64,000 nucleotides of DNA from JANJTY01 sp038257155 (lineage in GTDB: Bacteria > Pseudomonadota > Gammaproteobacteria > Xanthomonadales > Xanthomonadaceae). The translations under genes and the position numbers were made by a program. The stretch spans positions 1 through 64,000 of the forward strand of contig JBBSJP010000007.1 of NCBI GenBank assembly GCA_038257155.1, given 5' to 3'. The notes beneath the pieces were generated by a model. That model did no database searches. It saw nothing but the letters and a program-made list of their open reading frames with translations, and was not told the origin of the DNA. Shown here one piece after another: positions 23,667 to 32,836 of the stretch. Numbering within the stretch: position 1 is the first letter of the stretch; each line of letters begins with the position of its first letter.

Positions 23667-26600
23667 ATGAATCTGCCTCGCCGACCAATCGTCATCCCGC
23701 TCCTGTTGGTCCTCGTGCTCAGCCTGCCGGCAATGAAGTCTGCACAGGCGCAGGCCGACGCCGTCAACCAGATCGTCAACGGCGATTTCGCAACAAACCT
23801 TGCCGGCTGGTCGCAAGAAAACGTGGAAGACCTGACCTCCAACTGGTCGTCGCAGGACGCGGCCAGCAGTGCATCATCGGGATCGTTTCGCGGCGAGGCC
23901 AAGGGCGGCACCACCTGGCCAACACAGTACGACACCCATGGAACAGTGGGTTGGCAGTGTCTGGACGTCGAGCCCGACCGCGTCTATCGCCTGTCGATGC
24001 ACGCGCGGGGCGACCTGGGCGCAGGCAGCGGCGCGCGCGGTGCTTTGTACGCGCACGACATTTCCGGCCAGCCCTGTCCGACAATGACCCACGTGGGTGA
24101 CTTCCCGCCCTCCGGCTCAACGTCGGTGAGTCACAGGGCGAGTCAAAGCGGTTGGGAGCACAAGTCCACCGAGTTCCGCACCGGCCCGAGCCAGAATCGC
24201 ATTCAGGCCGGCCTGCACGTTCGCTACGGTCAGGTAAATGTCAACGGCGGCTGGAACGCCAACATCTGGTTCGACAACCTTGTTGTGGGCAAAGTGCGGC
24301 CAGACGTGACAGTGGACTTGAGCGTGAGCGAAACCTCGCTGCGACCACTGCAGACGGTCACCCTCAACCTGTCTTTGGCCTCTCTCACCAGCAACGCCAT
24401 TGCTCCCGAAGTCCGCGTGTTCCATGCCGACCGTCTGGAACTGCTGAGCTCCGACTGCCCTGGCAACGTCGTAGACGGCCAGGAGGGCGGGCAGCACCGC
24501 TTTCTCTGGTCCGCCATTCCCGACCACGTGGATCCATACCAGAGAACCTGCACGATCACCGCGCGCGCCAATTCAGGTGTCGTCGGTCCGTTCTCCCTGC
24601 GCGCGGCTGCGAGTTGCGGCGAATGCAATATAGAGACCCGACTCGATAACAACGAGCGCACTATTGCGATGTCGACTCAGGCGGCGCCAGACGTGGGAGT
24701 CCAGACTCTGGCGTTCGACGCATTCCCGAACGCCGGTACGCCAGTCACACTGGCGGTTGGCTTCCGCAACCATGGCACGCTGTCCGCGACGAGCAGCGTC
24801 ACCGTAGCGCTAAGCCCCGGTCTCGTATTCGTGCCCAGCGATCAGGACGCATGCGCGAACTTTGTCGTGTCGGGCGCACTGGTCTCCGGAGCAGTAGCCG
24901 TGGACGCCGGCGTGACCGTGAACTGCGTTCTTACGTTCGACATCCCTGCATCCCAGGCGGCGGCACAACTGTCCGCGACGGTCACGACTGGGACGCCGGG
25001 AGACTACGACTCCACAAACGACACCGCAGATGCGAGCACCCGCATCGTGCGCCTGCGCGTCAACCGCAGCATTGACGGCTGGGACCGCGATCCGGGCGAC
25101 GGAACCTGCGAGCAGCTGTTGGGCCAGAACGACTGCAGCCTGCGTGCCGCAGTGATGGAAGCCAATGCGCTGGGCGGCCGGCGCACCATCGAGGTTCCTT
25201 ATTCGGCCACGCCGTATCAACTCACCACGACTGTCGGTGACGACGATGCGTTAAAGGGTGACATCGACATCCGCGTGCCGATGATCCTGCACGGCGAAGC
25301 CGATGCCAACGGCGCCCTGCCGCAGCTACACGCCGCGTTTCCCAGTGAGTTCGCGCATCGCATTTTCAGCGTCGCGCACTCGGGCTCCTCCAGCACCATT
25401 ATTCGTAATCTGCGCCTGGTCGGCCAGAATCTTTCCGTGCCTTCGCTGACCGGCGATGGCGACGGCGGCCTGGTACATCATGGCGAGGGCACGCTGATCC
25501 TGCGCGATGTCGAGCTGCGCAATGGTCGCGCCGAGCTCGGCAACGGGCGCGGCGGCGCCGTGTTCAGTGCCGGCACGCTCACTCTGGAGCGCGCCCTGCT
25601 GGTCGACAACCGTGCCCGCCGCGGTGGTGGCCTGGCCCTTTTCGCCGACGATTTCGTCATCGCCACCGTGGTCGACAGCGAGTTCGATGGCAACAGCACG
25701 GCCTCGGTCGTCGGCCGCAATGGCGGCGCCATCTCGGCGCAATTGCCGGCGGGTATTCTGGGGATGAATCGCATCAGCGTGCACGGCAACAGCAGTCACC
25801 TGGGTGGCGGGCTGAACCTGTCGAACATACTCGCCGCCACCCTGCTCAACAGCACGATCTCGGGCAACGATGCGGGCCTGGGCGGCGGCGGCATCCATGC
25901 CCAGAACAGTGCCCTGTCGATCGGGCACAGCACCCTGGTGCACAACGCGGCGGCGCGCGGAAACGACAGTGCCGGACTTGGCGGTGGCATCTTCATCGAC
26001 GGCGGCGATGTGCAGCTCTTCAGCAGCATCCTGGCCTTCAACCTGGCACAGACACGTCCCAGCGGGCCTTTCACCTTTCCGCATAGCGCCAACTGCGACG
26101 GACTGCTCGGCACACAGGGCTACAACAGTCTCAGCGCCGTTACCACCGATAGCGAGTGCGATTTCACTGCGACCACCGGCGACGCGGTGAATGTCGCGCC
26201 GAACCTGGGTGACCTGGGCGACAACGGTGGCCCGACCAGTACGCACGCCCTGCTGTCGCCGGGTAGCGAGGTCGACCTCGGCGATCCAGACTGTCGGGCA
26301 TTCCCGGGCGGCGCAACGCTGACCGTCGATCAGCGCGGTGCGTTGCGCCCCGCCGATGGCGACGCCAACGGCTCGGCGCGCTGCGACAAGGGTGCCTACG
26401 AGGTGTCCGAAGGTGCGCGTATCACCGTCACCAAGACCGGCGAGGGCGCCGGCACGGTGACCAGCACGCCAGCCAACATCTTTTGCGGTCCGAACTGCAG
26501 CGCGGTGTTCTCGTTCGAGTCCGAAGTGGTGTTGACCGCCAGCGCCACATCGGGCAGCGAGTTCGTTGGTTGGGAAGGCGCCTGCGCCGAAGCCGGTACG

Positions 26601-27194
26601 GCGCAGTGCACAGTGCAGGCGATCGGCGAGGTCGACGTGATTGCCGTGTTCGAGCCGGTCTCGGCGACCCGCGATCTGCAGGTGGTGCTGGATGGTCCCG
26701 GTGGCGGCAGCGTCACCAGCAATCCCAGCGGTATCTCCTGCCCGGCCAAATGCGATGCCGCATTCGAGACCGGTAGCAGCGTCAGCTTGATGGTCGAAAC
26801 GGAGATGGATTCGGTTTTTCTCGGCTTCTTTGGTGGCGGCTGCAACGGCAGCACCGATCCATGCGTCGTCGATATGTCACTCAATCACACCGTCACCGCG
26901 GTATTCGATATCGACGCCAACGAGCTCAGCGTGAGCATGGACGGTGACGGCGTGGGACGCGTAGTTTCGAACCCCGTTGGCATCGATTGCCCCGGCGACT
27001 GCGAGCAGATCTATCCGGTGACTGACGAGGTGTCACTCAGCGCGCTACCGGCTGTGGGGTCCAGCTTCGCCGGCTGGTCCGGAGCCTGCAGCGGTACAGG
27101 CCCTTGCGAAGTGAGCATGGACCTGGGGCCGCGTGCAGTGACTGCAACGTTCACGCTCGAAGCAGATGCCCTCTTCTCCAACGGTTTTGAATGA
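23667..27194 (+). CDS. large secreted CSLREA / beta-helix / InlB-type-repeat protein ending in LFSNGFE
   Basis: About 1175 residues from ATG 23667 (MNLPRRPIVIPLLLVL...; the frame is open 21 codons further but the signal peptide starts here). In order: a carbohydrate-binding-like jelly roll (about 30-210, 'IVNGDFATNLAGWSQENVED'), DUF11-type CARDB-like strands (about 215-455), a CSLREA motif (about 463-500, 'CSLRAAVMEAN'), a right-handed beta-helix (to about 840), a choice-of-anchor-Q-type end ('DLGDNGGPTSTHALL'), and three divergent InlB-B-type repeats of about 80 residues with paired Cys and 'GWEGAC'. It closes with ADALFSNGFE. Probably an exported adhesin or polysaccharide-binding protein. 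ATGA-type contact with a paralogue downstream shows an operon. Confidence 0.85.
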   Translation: MNLPRRPIVIPLLLVLVLSLPAMKSAQAQADAVNQIVNGDFATNLAGWSQENVEDLTSNWSSQDAASSASSGSFRGEAKGGTTWPTQYDTHGTVGWQCLDVEPDRVYRLSMHARGDLGAGSGARGALYAHDISGQPCPTMTHVGDFPPSGSTSVSHRASQSGWEHKSTEFRTGPSQNRIQAGLHVRYGQVNVNGGWNANIWFDNLVVGKVRPDVTVDLSVSETSLRPLQTVTLNLSLASLTSNAIAPEVRVFHADRLELLSSDCPGNVVDGQEGGQHRFLWSAIPDHVDPYQRTCTITARANSGVVGPFSLRAAASCGECNIETRLDNNERTIAMSTQAAPDVGVQTLAFDAFPNAGTPVTLAVGFRNHGTLSATSSVTVALSPGLVFVPSDQDACANFVVSGALVSGAVAVDAGVTVNCVLTFDIPASQAAAQLSATVTTGTPGDYDSTNDTADASTRIVRLRVNRSIDGWDRDPGDGTCEQLLGQNDCSLRAAVMEANALGGRRTIEVPYSATPYQLTTTVGDDDALKGDIDIRVPMILHGEADANGALPQLHAAFPSEFAHRIFSVAHSGSSSTIIRNLRLVGQNLSVPSLTGDGDGGLVHHGEGTLILRDVELRNGRAELGNGRGGAVFSAGTLTLERALLVDNRARRGGGLALFADDFVIATVVDSEFDGNSTASVVGRNGGAISAQLPAGILGMNRISVHGNSSHLGGGLNLSNILAATLLNSTISGNDAGLGGGGIHAQNSALSIGHSTLVHNAAARGNDSAGLGGGIFIDGGDVQLFSSILAFNLAQTRPSGPFTFPHSANCDGLLGTQGYNSLSAVTTDSECDFTATTGDAVNVAPNLGDLGDNGGPTSTHALLSPGSEVDLGDPDCRAFPGGATLTVDQRGALRPADGDANGSARCDKGAYEVSEGARITVTKTGEGAGTVTSTPANIFCGPNCSAVFSFESEVVLTASATSGSEFVGWEGACAEAGTAQCTVQAIGEVDVIAVFEPVSATRDLQVVLDGPGGGSVTSNPSGISCPAKCDAAFETGSSVSLMVETEMDSVFLGFFGGGCNGSTDPCVVDMSLNHTVTAVFDIDANELSVSMDGDGVGRVVSNPVGIDCPGDCEQIYPVTDEVSLSALPAVGSSFAGWSGACSGTGPCEVSMDLGPRAVTATFTLEADALFSNGFE

Positions 27195-27208
27195 CGGAAG
27201 CCGCCGAC

Positions 27209-30067
27209 ATGACCTCGCTCACGCTTCGCCCCCACTTCGTCGCCTGCCTGGTTGCGATGCTCGCCCTTGCCGGTAGCGTCTCGGCCGCCACCATCACCGT
27301 CACAACCGTGGCTGACAACCTCGGTGATGATGCAGCCTGCTCTCTACGCGAGGCCTTGGACAACGCCAGCGGCGACGCAGCATTCTGGGCTGATTGCGTC
27401 GCCGGCAGTGGCGCAGACAGCATCGCGTTCGATCCTGTCCTTTTCACCGGCGCGTCGCCGGTCGCCAGCATTGCCCTTGATCCGAACTTCGGGTTCTTTA
27501 GTATTGGCGGGAATTCCCTGACCATCGCGCCACCGCCCGGATCGCGCCTGCGCCTGGCTGCCAATGGCACCCATCAGGTCATGTATGTCAACTTGACCGA
27601 GGCTGCTACCTTCGAACAGCGAGATACCGAGATACGTGGTGGCTCACAGAGCAGTGGTGGTGGTCTATCGGTAAGAGCTCAGTTTGCCTTGCTTGACGGC
27701 GTGCACTTCATCGACAACAACGCTGCTTTCTTCGGCGGCGCGTTGCATCGCTCCATCAGCTTCCAGAGTGGCTCACTGGTCCTGCGCAACTGTCTGTTCG
27801 AGGGCAACAGCGCGCAACAAGGCGCGGCGATATTCCAACAGGTCAACGCGGACGATGACCTGCTCATCGAGAACTGCCGCTTCACCGGCAATGCAGGCGA
27901 GTTCTCCGGGGCAATCCGGGTCGACGTGCCCAGCATTGCCACTGCCGGAACGCCCGAGTTGACGATCTCCGACACCACCTTCCTCGAAAACCTCTCTCAA
28001 GGATACGGCGGCGCGCTGTCCTTGAACGCCGGCAGCAGCAGTGCGCGCCACCTCGTGCAGATCAGCAACTCAAGTTTTGTCGGCAATCAGGCCGACCAGG
28101 ACGGCGGCGCGATCTACCAGAGGGGCGATCCCCAAGCCACGGCGGTCGAGCTTGCGTTGATCGGCAACAGCTTCCACGACAACTCCGCTGGACAAGCGGG
28201 CGTCAACTCGCGATACGGCGGAGCGTTGTATGTGCTGGATGCGGCGCTGCGGCTCACCAATAACCTGTTTGCCGGCAACACGGCCACCTGTTGCGGCGCG
28301 GCACTGTGGGTCAATCTGCAGAACAGCACGCTGCCGCGCGCCCTGGCGCTGAGCGGCAACTCCTTCATCGACAATCACTCGGGGAATGACCAGGCAACCC
28401 GCACCCTGTTGATAGAGTTCCCATCGGAGGCCAGCGCATGGACCGCCTTCCTGCGCGGCAATGCCTTTGCCGCGTCCGAGGAGCCGGTTCCCACTCCAGG
28501 GGAATGCACTCTGGCTGGCGCTGGCCTGCAGGTGACCGCTTCGGCCAACATCGCCGCGCATGCCAGCTGCACCTTCGGACCCAACGACACCGTTGCCGAT
28601 CCGGCCTTGGTGCTCGCCGCTTCCACGCATCCGATTCATCCGCTCAGCGCCTATCCGGATTCGGGCAGCCCGGCCATAGATCTTTGGCCCACCGCGCAAT
28701 GCCTCGGCGTCGATGGCAGCCTGCTGAACAGCGATCTGCTCGGCAATCCGCGGCCGCTCAACGGCGATGGCATTGGCGCGGCCGACTGCGATGCCGGCGC
28801 GTTCGAACTGCCCGACGCCGGTCTGCTGTCGGTCGCTATCACCGGCGCTGGCAGCGGTCGGGTGATCAGTGATCCTGCCGGCATCGATTGCGGCAGCGCC
28901 TGTGCCATCGGATTTGGCGGCGGCACCCAGGTCGCGCTGACCGCCGCAGCCGGGCCCGGCAGCGTATTCAGCGGCTGGAGCGGCGACTGCAGTGGCACGG
29001 CCCCCTGCCTGATCGAGATCGACGGCGACAAGACCGTCACCGCCAATTTCGCCCTCGCGGCTTCGCATGCTCTGAGCGTGGCGACAACTGGCGACGGCAC
29101 CGGCAACGTTGTCAGCACGCCATCGGGCATTGCCTGCGCGCCGTTGTGTGCTGCCAGCTTTGCCGCCGGCAGCCAGGTGACGCTGACCGCAACGCCCGCA
29201 ACCGATGCGGTGTTTTCGGGCTGGAGCGGCGGTGGCTGCAGCGGTACCGGAAGCTGCGTGGTGACGCTGAATGCCGACACCAGCATCACGGCGGAGTTCA
29301 CCGCCACCGCGTTCGTGGTGGAGGTGACGCGAGTTGGCGGCGGCTTTGGCAGCGTCGAAAGCGATCCGCTCGGCATCGATTGCCCGGGCGACTGCAGTGA
29401 GCTATTCGATCGCAGCGAAACGGTGACGCTGGCCGCCAGCGCGTCACCGGGCAGCAGCTTTGTCGGTTGGCAGGGCGACTGCAGCGGCAACGCGGACTGC
29501 CTGCTCGACATGGATGCCGGTCCCTATCTGGTCGATGCGCAGTTCGAACTGCTGCGATTGCTGGAGGTCGGCTTCGCGGGCTCCGGTAGCGGTTCGGTGC
29601 TGAGCAACCCTGCCGGAATAGACTGCCCCGGCAGTTGCAGTGCCGAATTCGTCAACGGCACGCAGGTGACGCTGACGCCCGTCGCGGCGCCGGGCTCGGC
29701 GTTCACTGGCTGGGGTGGGATTGACTCGCTATGCCCCGGTACCGCGCTCTGTGTCTTGCCCATGAACACGGCGAGGACGGTTACCGCCACCTTCCAGACC
29801 GGACTGGCCACGCTCAGCGTCAGCATCATCGGTGGCGGCCGGGTCACCAGCCAGCCGGCCGGCATCGACTGCCCTTCGGACTGCAGCGAAAGCTACAGCG
29901 TCGGCAGTCAGGTGACCCTGTCACCCAGCCCGACCCCTGGCGTGACCTTCTCGCACTGGGAAGGCGCCTGCAGCGGCAGCGGCGCCTGCGTGGTGCAGAT
30001 GAATGGCGCGCAGTCGGTGAGCGCGCATTTTGTGCCCGGCCCCATTTTCGCCAATGGGTTCGAGTAG
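27209..30067 (+). CDS. large secreted CSLREA / beta-helix / InlB-type-repeat protein ending in IFANGFE
   Basis: About 952 residues. ATG 27209 has GGAAG eight bases upstream and gives a clean signal peptide (LVAMLALAGSVSA); the in-frame ATG 27191 overlaps the previous stop (ATGA) and could also be used. The CSLREA motif sits near residue 43 ('CSLREALDNA'), then a long right-handed beta-helix (about 60-500), a choice-of-anchor-Q-type end ('DCDAGAFELP', about 534), and five InlB-B-type repeats of about 80 residues, each with G-x-V-x-S-x-P-x-G-I-x-C and W-x-G-x-C-S-G-x...C. It ends GPIFANGFE. It is a paralogue of the upstream protein lacking the lectin-like and DUF11-like N-terminus and with more stalk repeats. 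Confidence 0.85.
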   Translation: MTSLTLRPHFVACLVAMLALAGSVSAATITVTTVADNLGDDAACSLREALDNASGDAAFWADCVAGSGADSIAFDPVLFTGASPVASIALDPNFGFFSIGGNSLTIAPPPGSRLRLAANGTHQVMYVNLTEAATFEQRDTEIRGGSQSSGGGLSVRAQFALLDGVHFIDNNAAFFGGALHRSISFQSGSLVLRNCLFEGNSAQQGAAIFQQVNADDDLLIENCRFTGNAGEFSGAIRVDVPSIATAGTPELTISDTTFLENLSQGYGGALSLNAGSSSARHLVQISNSSFVGNQADQDGGAIYQRGDPQATAVELALIGNSFHDNSAGQAGVNSRYGGALYVLDAALRLTNNLFAGNTATCCGAALWVNLQNSTLPRALALSGNSFIDNHSGNDQATRTLLIEFPSEASAWTAFLRGNAFAASEEPVPTPGECTLAGAGLQVTASANIAAHASCTFGPNDTVADPALVLAASTHPIHPLSAYPDSGSPAIDLWPTAQCLGVDGSLLNSDLLGNPRPLNGDGIGAADCDAGAFELPDAGLLSVAITGAGSGRVISDPAGIDCGSACAIGFGGGTQVALTAAAGPGSVFSGWSGDCSGTAPCLIEIDGDKTVTANFALAASHALSVATTGDGTGNVVSTPSGIACAPLCAASFAAGSQVTLTATPATDAVFSGWSGGGCSGTGSCVVTLNADTSITAEFTATAFVVEVTRVGGGFGSVESDPLGIDCPGDCSELFDRSETVTLAASASPGSSFVGWQGDCSGNADCLLDMDAGPYLVDAQFELLRLLEVGFAGSGSGSVLSNPAGIDCPGSCSAEFVNGTQVTLTPVAAPGSAFTGWGGIDSLCPGTALCVLPMNTARTVTATFQTGLATLSVSIIGGGRVTSQPAGIDCPSDCSESYSVGSQVTLSPSPTPGVTFSHWEGACSGSGACVVQMNGAQSVSAHFVPGPIFANGFE

Positions 30068-30199
30068 GCCGCAATGCGTGGCTTGGCAGCCTATCCCCGC
30101 GGAACAGCCATTGCGCTGACGAGAGAGGGAGCCACCGCAGGTCGGCACCCCTGTGGCGACACCGACAGGCCGCGATGCGTGCGTCGAGGCGACCCCGAT

Positions 30200-30223
30200 G
30201 GCGGCATGGGATGCCGCCCTACG
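30200..30223. repeat. single REP unit
   Basis: GGCGGCAT-ggg-ATGCCGCC followed by CTACG, the same head-and-tail design as the two units at 9220-9291. It lies in the 259 bp gap between the convergent beta-helix and thioesterase genes, the usual place for REP elements, and may help end transcription of both. Confidence 0.65.
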
Positions 30224-30326
30224 TATGCGCCAGCGTAGTTCGGCACCATTGTGCCGATCCTCCTCGGAGAGGCGGCAGCAAGCCGGCACCTCCTCTGCGA
30301 GTGCTACCCATTTTCCGCCATGAAGC

Positions 30327-30782
30327 TCAGGCCCGCTTCGCCACGAAGCGCCCCTCGAAACTGCAGGCCACACCGCCCTCGGGTAGCGTGACTTCAGCGA
30401 GTAGGCGGGCACGGGCGCGGCCGCGGGTCCGTAGCGTTTCGGCAAAACCGCTCCAGTCCTGCTCCGGCTCCAGCCATGCGGTGGCCTGCAGATCGGCAAA
30501 CAGTGGCGCCAGATAGCGCACGGTCGAATCCTGCACATAGACCTCCGCGCCCAGGCCGGCTTCGCCGAGCTTGAGCGAGGCCAGGCCCCAGGCGGACAGG
30601 GTGAGAACGCTGGACAGGCTTCCGCCGAAGGCGCAGCCCTTGTCATTGACGTTTGGCGCCAGCGGCGCATGCAGGGTCAGGCGCTCCTCGCCGTAGTTGG
30701 CCACCGTCAGCTGCATGGCGCGCGCCGGGGGCATTACGAGCAAGGCTTCGAGCAATTGCTCGGGAGTGGCAATCAGGGCCAT
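30327..30782 (-). CDS. YiiD_C-type hot-dog thioesterase
   Basis: 151 residues from ATG 30782; the frame runs back to 30917 into the divergent hemD gene, but the hot-dog domain starts here. Features are 'LLEALLVMPPARAMQLTVAN', 'HAPLAPNVNDKGCAFGGSLS' (central hot-dog helix with the conserved N-x-x-G-x-x-F-G-G) and 'VYVQDSTVRYLAPL'. This is the C-terminal domain of E. coli YiiD as a stand-alone protein, a putative acyl-CoA or acyl-ACP thioesterase. Substrate unknown; cytoplasmic. It shares a 55 bp intergenic region with hemD. Confidence 0.8.
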   Translation of the reverse strand: MALIATPEQLLEALLVMPPARAMQLTVANYGEERLTLHAPLAPNVNDKGCAFGGSLSSVLTLSAWGLASLKLGEAGLGAEVYVQDSTVRYLAPLFADLQATAWLEPEQDWSGFAETLRTRGRARARLLAEVTLPEGGVACSFEGRFVAKRA

Positions 30783-30837
30783 GTCTGGTCTCGGTAGTGG
30801 GCAACAACGGTAAGCGCCGCGGCTTACACTGCCCGGC

Positions 30838-31662
30838 ATGTCGAATTCGAATGCATCGGCCGGCGCGGCGCTGGCGGGATGGTACGTCATCCTCTGCCGT
30901 CCGAGCGGCGAGAACACCTCTCTGGCGCGTAGCGCACGGGCACTGGGCGCCGAATCCCTGTCGCTGCCGGTGTTCCGGATTGTTGCTGCTGCCGATCCTC
31001 AGCGCACACGGGATGCACTTTCTGACGCACTGCGCTGCAAACTGCTGATCTTCACCAGTCCGGCAGCGGTTCGCGCCGCCGCACGATTGCATCGCGATTG
31101 GCAGGGCTGTGCCGGTACGGCGCTCGTGGTCGGCAAGGGCACGGCGTCGGCACTGGAAGATTGCGGATGGCGGGGCAACATAGTGCTGCCGAAGCAGCCG
31201 AACAGCGAGGCGCTGCTTGAACTTGCGCAGCTTGACGGCGCTGCACGCGTTGGCCTGGTCACCGCCCCTGAGGGGCGCGGACTGATCGAGGCGGGCCTCA
31301 ATGCCCGCGGTCTGCACCTGGTGCGTGCGGACGTCTACCGACGCCAGGCAATTGCCTTGCCGGTGACCAGGCTCGATCGATTGCAGAGGGCGCAGGGACG
31401 TCTGGCACTGCTCGCCAGTAGTGAGCAAGCCGTCACCCGGCTGCTCGATCAATTGCCCGACGCGTTGCGCCAGCGGGTGCTCGGCGGCACGGCCGTGGTG
31501 TCCAGCAAGCGCCTGCGGGACTCACTCGCTGAACGCGGCTTCGCGCACATCCTGTTGGCCGCCGGGCCCGATCCCGCTGCGCTGCTTGGTGCGCTAGCCG
31601 GCTTCGCCGCGACCTCGTCGTCCTGTAGCATCACGCGTGCGGCGCACGCTCGATTCGATTGA
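30838..31662 (+). CDS. hemD: uroporphyrinogen-III synthase
   Basis: 274 residues, slightly long for the family (about 250). It has the two-lobe HemD layout: 'WYVILCRPSGENTSLARSAR' and 'LLIFTSPAAVRAAARL' in lobe one, 'LVTAPEGRGLIEAGLNARG' and 'VRADVYRR' at the hinge and second lobe, and 'LLASSEQAVTRLLDQLP' then 'VVSSKRLRDSLAERGF'. It closes hydroxymethylbilane to uroporphyrinogen III in tetrapyrrole synthesis. hemX overlaps or follows directly, then hemY, the gammaproteobacterial hem(C)DXY order; hemC is not here, the upstream gene being a divergent thioesterase. The haem and d1-haem pathways both draw on its product, relevant to nirS further on. Confidence 0.88.
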   Translation: MSNSNASAGAALAGWYVILCRPSGENTSLARSARALGAESLSLPVFRIVAAADPQRTRDALSDALRCKLLIFTSPAAVRAAARLHRDWQGCAGTALVVGKGTASALEDCGWRGNIVLPKQPNSEALLELAQLDGAARVGLVTAPEGRGLIEAGLNARGLHLVRADVYRRQAIALPVTRLDRLQRAQGRLALLASSEQAVTRLLDQLPDALRQRVLGGTAVVSSKRLRDSLAERGFAHILLAAGPDPAALLGALAGFAATSSSCSITRAAHARFD

Positions 31663-32836
31663 GCAGCGCTTCGCCTCTCCTTCGCAGACCTGCAAAGCCG
31701 TGAACATCAGCTCCGACGACAGCGACGTCATCGAATCCTCCCCACCGGCCGAAACCTCCGGCCGTTCCCGCTACAGGCCCGGCAGGGCACTGGTCTGGCT
31801 GGTATTGCTGCTGCTCGTGGCCACGGGCGGTTGGTGGCTGTGGGAGCACATCAAGGAACTGCGTGCGCGGGCCGCGATCGCGGCAGAACAATCCGATCTG
31901 ATCGACGCCCTGCGTCAGCAGGTGGGGGAACTGGATTCCCGCATCGCCCAGAATCATCAGAGCCAGCGCAATCTGGCGGTGCGAATGGACGATGTCGCCG
32001 GCACCCACCGCGTGCTGCGCGATGAGATGCTGAGCGTTGCCGAACGCGCCGCCGCGCTGGAAGAATCCATCAACCGCCTGGCCGAGAGCCGCGAACGCAG
32101 CGCCAATACCCTGCGTCTGGACGAGGCCGAGTACCTGCTGCGCATAGGCCAGGAGCGCGTCGACCTGTTTGGCGATGCGGCCGGTGCAGCGCGCGCCTTC
32201 GCCCTGGCAGACGACGTGCTTGCCGGCCTGGACGATCCCTCGTTCGCCGGGTTGCGCCAAACCGTAGCCGAAGAACTGGCCTTGCTGCGCGCCGCACCGG
32301 CAGGGCCAAGGCAACGGATTCTGGCGCGTCTGGACACCCTCATTCCGGCTATCGAGCGATTGCCAACCCGCCCGGCCCAGGACAACCTTCTGGCTGAAGG
32401 CGGCGACGCGTCGACCCTGCGCAACATACTTGCGCGACTGGTGACGGTACGTCGGGTTGACCAGGGCGGCGCCAGCCTGAGCCCGGCACGCATCGCGGCG
32501 CAGCGCGCGGCGCTGGACCTGGAGCTTGGCGTGGCGCGTGCTGCCGCCGAGCGAGGTGATCAGGGCGCCTTCCAGGCGGCGCTGCTGCGGGCCGCGGGGC
32601 AGCTTGAGCGCGCATTCGATCCGGAAGCCGCTGCCGTGCAGCAGGCCGCGCGTCAGCTTGAAGCGCTGGCGAAGGAGTCGCTGGAGATGAACCTGCCGCA
32701 GCTGGGTACCAGTCAGCGCGAGCTGCGCCTGTTGCGCAACCTGCGCAGGCCAAACGCGACCCCGGCGACTGTGGAATCTCACAGTGCCGCGGCATCGCAG
32801 CCGATCGAAACGCCGCCTGAGGCTGACGTCGAATGA
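31637..32836 (+). CDS. hemX: HemX-like inner-membrane protein
   Basis: 399 residues if the GTG at 31637 is used, overlapping hemD by 26 bases; a second GTG at 31700 (giving NISSDDSDVIESS) avoids the overlap and is equally plausible, neither having a good ribosome site. Low-complexity cytoplasmic N-terminus, one membrane helix ('ALVWLVLLLLVATGGWWLW'), then a coiled coil (about 75-150) and a helical periplasmic domain with 'DEAEYLLRIGQERVDLFGDA', diagnostic of HemX. Despite old names as a uroporphyrinogen methyltransferase it has no SAM-binding motif. Its role is unclear, perhaps organising haem synthesis or stress at the membrane. Last gene base contacts hemY (ATGA). Confidence 0.88.
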   Translation: MRRTLDSIEQRFASPSQTCKAVNISSDDSDVIESSPPAETSGRSRYRPGRALVWLVLLLLVATGGWWLWEHIKELRARAAIAAEQSDLIDALRQQVGELDSRIAQNHQSQRNLAVRMDDVAGTHRVLRDEMLSVAERAAALEESINRLAESRERSANTLRLDEAEYLLRIGQERVDLFGDAAGAARAFALADDVLAGLDDPSFAGLRQTVAEELALLRAAPAGPRQRILARLDTLIPAIERLPTRPAQDNLLAEGGDASTLRNILARLVTVRRVDQGGASLSPARIAAQRAALDLELGVARAAAERGDQGAFQAALLRAAGQLERAFDPEAAAVQQAARQLEALAKESLEMNLPQLGTSQRELRLLRNLRRPNATPATVESHSAAASQPIETPPEADVE

